Assembly: GCA_964358175.1 (NCBI GenBank)
Contig: CAYHOI010000093.1
Span: 1 to 7,195 of the forward strand
Direction: 5' to 3'
DNA from: CAYHOI01 sp964358175
GTDB lineage: Bacteria; Margulisbacteria; Riflemargulisbacteria; GWF2-35-9
Length of the DNA stretch: 7,195 nt
Shown here: piece by piece, positions 4,404-7,195 of the stretch
Numbering within the stretch: position 1 is the first letter of the stretch
How the letters are laid out: every line of letters begins with the position of its first letter
The notes under the pieces: model-generated
What the model saw: only the letters and a program-made list of their open reading frames with translations
What the model was told of the DNA's origin: nothing
Databases searched by the model: none
Translations under genes and position numbers: made by a program

Positions 4404-7070
4404 CTAAGGCTCGCTTCGCTCTAACCCCCAAATATTTTTGACATATTCTTCGATGCTGCGATCACTGGAAAAGTAACCCATGCGTGCGATGTTGAGGAGC
4501 GACCTCCTGCCCCAAGCTATAGGGTCACGGTAAAGGGTGTTTATTTTATCGTGAGCACCTTTGTATGCCATAAGGTCGGCTATCACAAAGTAGGGGTCAT
4601 TATTGTCTATTAAACCAGTAGCAATTTCCCTTAGTACTTCTTGTTCTTTGCGATCAGTTGTTAAACTATAATCGGGACTTGCCCCGAGTTCACCTAGAGG
4701 TGCCTTCCTAACCGCATCCCTTTCGGCCCGGTACTTGTTTAATTTGTCATCACCCTCTTTTCCCAAAAGCTGAAAGACTACCTCACGAATAGCCATATTT
4801 TTTTCTATGTAGTCCTCCCACACTTTATAGGTTCCCTTTTTCTTGTGTTCGGCTACTTCTTCAGCGGTAAGACCAAATATAAACATATTCTCTGCTCCGA
4901 TTTGCTTTTCCATTTCTACAATAGCGCCATCTAGGGTTCCAATAGTAAGGGCTCCATTTAGCGCAAACTTCATATTTCCTGTTCCAGATGCTTCGAGCCC
5001 AGCGGTTGAAATCTGTTCGCTAACCTCGGCGGCGGCAAAGATGCCCGCAGCCTTTGAAACATTGTAGTCTTCAATAAAGACGATTTTAAGTCGACCGTCT
5101 ATCTCGGGGTCTGTATTTAGTTTCTTTGCTAATATATTTATGAGTTGGATGATATTTTTTGCCATACGGTAACCCGGGGCAGCTTTGGCCCCAAACATAA
5201 AAGTAATGGGTTCAAAATGTTCCTTAAGCGGGTTGGCTTTGAGTTCGTTATAAAGCATGAGGATATGAAGGGCATTCATGAGTTGGCGTTTATACTCATG
5301 AAGTCGTTTAACTTGAACATCAAAAATAGAGCGTGGGTTCATGTGGGTTTTATGAAGCTGTTTGCCATTACTATCTTTTACAGGGTTTTGATCCGAAATA
5401 ATGTCCACTAGCTTTTTTTTGTTTACATACTTGATATGGTTAAGCATAAGAATGGAGGCTTCATCGTTAACAAAGGCCTCCAACTTTGTTAACTCGCTTA
5501 AGTCTGTAATCCATCCATCGCCAATTCGGTTAGTGATAAAATCAGCTAAGGCTGGATTTGCCTGTAATAGCCATCGCCGAGGGGTAACACCATTGGTGAC
5601 ATTGATATATTTGCCAGGATATAGTTCAACAAAGAGTTTAAATATATGGTCTTGAAGGATTTGCGAGTGGAGGGCAGAGACCCCGTTTACCTTAGAGCTT
5701 CCAATAATAGCCAAATGGGCCATCCGAACAACACCAGCCTGATTCTGAGAAGGGTCATGTATGATTGACAGCTCCGGCCATAGTTTGGAATACTTATTCG
5801 GCGTGCTAGCGCATGATGTCATAAACTTTAATCGAAAAGCCTCGTTTATTTCTTCGATAATCTCAAATTGACGGGGAAGCAAATGCTTCATCATCTCCAC
5901 ACTCCACGTTTCAAGTGCCTCAGGAAGAACGGTGTGATTTGTGTAATTTACGCTAGCCGTTGTAATTTCCCACGCCTTTTCCCAAGACAGATCGTGCTCA
6001 TCAATAAGAATACGCATCAACTCGGGGACAATGAGACTGGGGTGCGTGTCATTAATTTGCAGCACTGCCTTGCTTGCGAACACATCAAAATTATCATGGC
6101 TTTTCTTGTAATTAGCCACAATATCTTGAAGGCTTGCAGAGACAAGGAGGAACTGCTGCTTTAGGCGAATCTCTTTCCCCTGTCTTTTTTCATCATTGGG
6201 ATAAAGCACCGCAGTAATAGCTGCTATTTCAGAGCTTTTCACTTTACCAAGAGCTTCTTCATACTCACCATCATTAAACTTTTTTAAGTTAAATGTAGTA
6301 TGTGGTTGATGAGCCGCACTCCATAATCGAACCGTGTTTACCGTTGGGTTTTTGCCTTTTCTTGCATAGCCAACGATGGGCATGTCATAAGGGGTTGCCT
6401 GAATGTCCTGTCCCCCGATGGTGACGCTACGACCGCGTTTGCCTTCATTGGTCAGGTGGTGAACTTTCCCCCAGAACTTGATTGGTCTGGCATCGTCTTC
6501 TTTCATAACAACCCAAGTATTCGTGTCTGGGAACCAATGGTCGGGCGTCTCAACCTGTTTGCCGCCCTCGATACTTTGTTTAAACATTCCGTAAGCATAA
6601 AGTAACCCGTAACCTGTGGCGGGGTAATTGAGTGTTGCGAGCGAGTCTAAATAGCAGGCTGCAAGTCGCCCAAGACCGCCATTACCAAGCCCAGCATCCA
6701 TTTCAAGCTGCTCAACTTCGTTTATATCAAGTCCCAATTTAGTCAATACCGTACTGATCTCCGTTCTGGCGCCCAGATTTATCAGATTGTTGCCTAATGC
6801 ACGGCCCATTAGAAATTCTAAGGAAAAATAGCATACCCGCTTTAGGTCCGTCTTATCATGTCGCTGGGCGGCCTTTTGCCAGTGAACCATAATTAAATCA
6901 CGGACAGCCAGTGATATCGCCTGATGAACCTTAGTTTTTGACAGATTCTTCAAGTCAGTTTGAGAGTCTATGAATTGCCCGAGGGTAAATTGAAGGTGAT
7001 GTCGAATATGCGCTTCGAAAGAAGGAAATATGGAGCGAATTCGGCTTTCAGCTATAAGTTTCTTTTTCAT
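4404..7070 (-). CDS. glgP: Glycogen/starch/maltodextrin phosphorylase
   Basis: This is a full-length glycosyltransferase family 35 enzyme (888 residues; common bacterial forms are about 800-850). It uses pyridoxal phosphate and inorganic phosphate to release glucose-1-phosphate from the non-reducing ends of alpha-1,4-glucans in the cytoplasm. Hallmarks in order are YFSLEFLMGR at 81-90, DAGLGNGGLGRLAACYLDS at 125-143, QINDTHPSL, NVTNGVTPRRW near 490, FDVQVKRLHEYKRQ near 585-595, FGAKAAPGY, and the PLP site EASGTGNMKF with Lys701 as the Schiff-base lysine. The end FSSDRSIEEYVKNIW is also typical. The extra length comes from small insertions, one just before the RLHEYKRQ block (SNGKQLHKTHMN) and one in the last 130 residues. 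The ATG at 7070 has GAAAGG eight bases upstream. Specificity among glycogen, starch and maltodextrin cannot be read from the sequence, so glgP is the default symbol (malP is the alternative). Other glycogen genes are not in the window. Confidence 0.96.
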   Translation of the reverse strand: MKKKLIAESRIRSIFPSFEAHIRHHLQFTLGQFIDSQTDLKNLSKTKVHQAISLAVRDLIMVHWQKAAQRHDKTDLKRVCYFSLEFLMGRALGNNLINLGARTEISTVLTKLGLDINEVEQLEMDAGLGNGGLGRLAACYLDSLATLNYPATGYGLLYAYGMFKQSIEGGKQVETPDHWFPDTNTWVVMKEDDARPIKFWGKVHHLTNEGKRGRSVTIGGQDIQATPYDMPIVGYARKGKNPTVNTVRLWSAAHQPHTTFNLKKFNDGEYEEALGKVKSSEIAAITAVLYPNDEKRQGKEIRLKQQFLLVSASLQDIVANYKKSHDNFDVFASKAVLQINDTHPSLIVPELMRILIDEHDLSWEKAWEITTASVNYTNHTVLPEALETWSVEMMKHLLPRQFEIIEEINEAFRLKFMTSCASTPNKYSKLWPELSIIHDPSQNQAGVVRMAHLAIIGSSKVNGVSALHSQILQDHIFKLFVELYPGKYINVTNGVTPRRWLLQANPALADFITNRIGDGWITDLSELTKLEAFVNDEASILMLNHIKYVNKKKLVDIISDQNPVKDSNGKQLHKTHMNPRSIFDVQVKRLHEYKRQLMNALHILMLYNELKANPLKEHFEPITFMFGAKAAPGYRMAKNIIQLINILAKKLNTDPEIDGRLKIVFIEDYNVSKAAGIFAAAEVSEQISTAGLEASGTGNMKFALNGALTIGTLDGAIVEMEKQIGAENMFIFGLTAEEVAEHKKKGTYKVWEDYIEKNMAIREVVFQLLGKEGDDKLNKYRAERDAVRKAPLGELGASPDYSLTTDRKEQEVLREIATGLIDNNDPYFVIADLMAYKGAHDKINTLYRDPIAWGRRSLLNIARMGYFSSDRSIEEYVKNIWGLERSEP

Positions 7071-7078
7071 AGGACTAG

Positions 7079-7084
7079 CCTTTC
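7079..7084 (-). promoter_or_regulatory. Ribosome-binding site of the phosphorylase gene
   Basis: GAAAGG on the minus strand lies 8 bases before the ATG at 7070 and supports that start. The same GAAAGG core precedes the Met/His-rich gene at 2760-2765. Confidence 0.7.
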
Positions 7085-7108
7085 TTTTATATCGTCTTGA
7101 TCACGTTG

Positions 7109-7137
7109 TCGAGACGCTGTCTCGAGCTTTGGCTCGA
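7109..7137. repeat. Two overlapping perfect inverted repeats in the phosphorylase upstream region
   Basis: TCGAGAC-GCT-GTCTCGA (7109-7125) is a 7-base stem with a 3-base loop. TCGAGC-TTTG-GCTCGA (7122-7137) is a 6-base stem with a 4-base loop. They share TCGA at 7122-7125, so only one can form at a time. They lie 39-67 bases before the phosphorylase ATG and would be in its mRNA leader if transcription starts upstream of them. Confidence 0.6.
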
Positions 7138-7171
7138 TATGATATGACTCAACTGACTTCTCATATTTCAA

Positions 7172-7194
7172 GTAGTCGAGGACTACGCCCTCGA
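7172..7194. repeat. Second pair of overlapping inverted repeats at the window edge
   Basis: GTAGTC-GAG-GACTAC (7172-7186) and TCGAGG-N7-CCTCGA (7176-7194) are both perfect 6-base stems sharing bases 7176-7181. The same TCGAG…CTCGA theme recurs from 7109-7137, so this is probably one repeat family. The element may continue beyond the window. Confidence 0.55.
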
Positions 7195-7195
7195 G

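Noticed and set aside
4843..6164. Four plus-strand open frames of 74-98 residues
   Set aside because: They are antisense shadows of the phosphorylase gene, whose conserved motifs fix the coding strand.
7109..7194. CRISPR-like array
   Set aside because: The repeats are palindromes of different core sequence with no uniform repeat/spacer spacing, and no cas gene is present.

Overview
The window looks like chromosomal DNA from an uncultivated bacterium. All four sizeable genes are bacterial housekeeping or metabolic types, there are three good sigma70-like promoters, and there is no phage, plasmid, IS, CRISPR, rRNA or tRNA signature. Base composition is moderate. By eye the comF/radical-SAM half uses more C/G-ending codons than the phosphorylase half, which is richer in TTA and AAA. 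I cannot place the phylum from this sequence. The presence of TCGAG/CTCGA and TCCT/AGGA palindromes between genes is typical of repeat-rich environmental genomes, but is not diagnostic.

Layout: (1) Bases 1-256 hold a partial plus-strand gene tail ending at 74. It runs tail-to-tail into a small minus-strand gene (47-256) for a signal-peptide or membrane-anchored protein. (2) Bases 257-354 are a compact divergent promoter region. (3) Bases 355-2702 are a two-gene operon: a ComF-family phosphoribosyltransferase overlapping by ATGA with a radical SAM protein of the TIGR03960-like type, which lacks the usual cysteine-rich end. comF appears to be transcribed as a leaderless mRNA. (4) Bases 2703-3150 are a self-contained monocistronic unit (promoter, gene, terminator) for a two-TM protein with a Met/His-rich tail. 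(5) Bases 3153-4123, minus strand, hold an unrecognised 300-residue reading frame preceded by a 23-codon ORF in another frame, which is either a coupled leader or the sign of a frameshift. (6) Bases 4124-4403 are non-coding with a palindromic repeat. (7) Bases 4404-7070, minus strand, hold a full-length glycogen/starch phosphorylase. (8) Bases 7071-7195 are its upstream region, packed with overlapping inverted repeats.

Functionally the neighbours are not one pathway. ComF and the radical SAM protein are co-expressed, the Met/His protein may handle metal (copper-like) at the membrane, and the phosphorylase mobilises storage glucan. I found no convincing new multi-gene system. The most interesting points are the leaderless divergent promoter, the 300-residue orphan with its frame-shifted front, the membrane Met/His tail protein, and the nested hairpins upstream of the phosphorylase gene.
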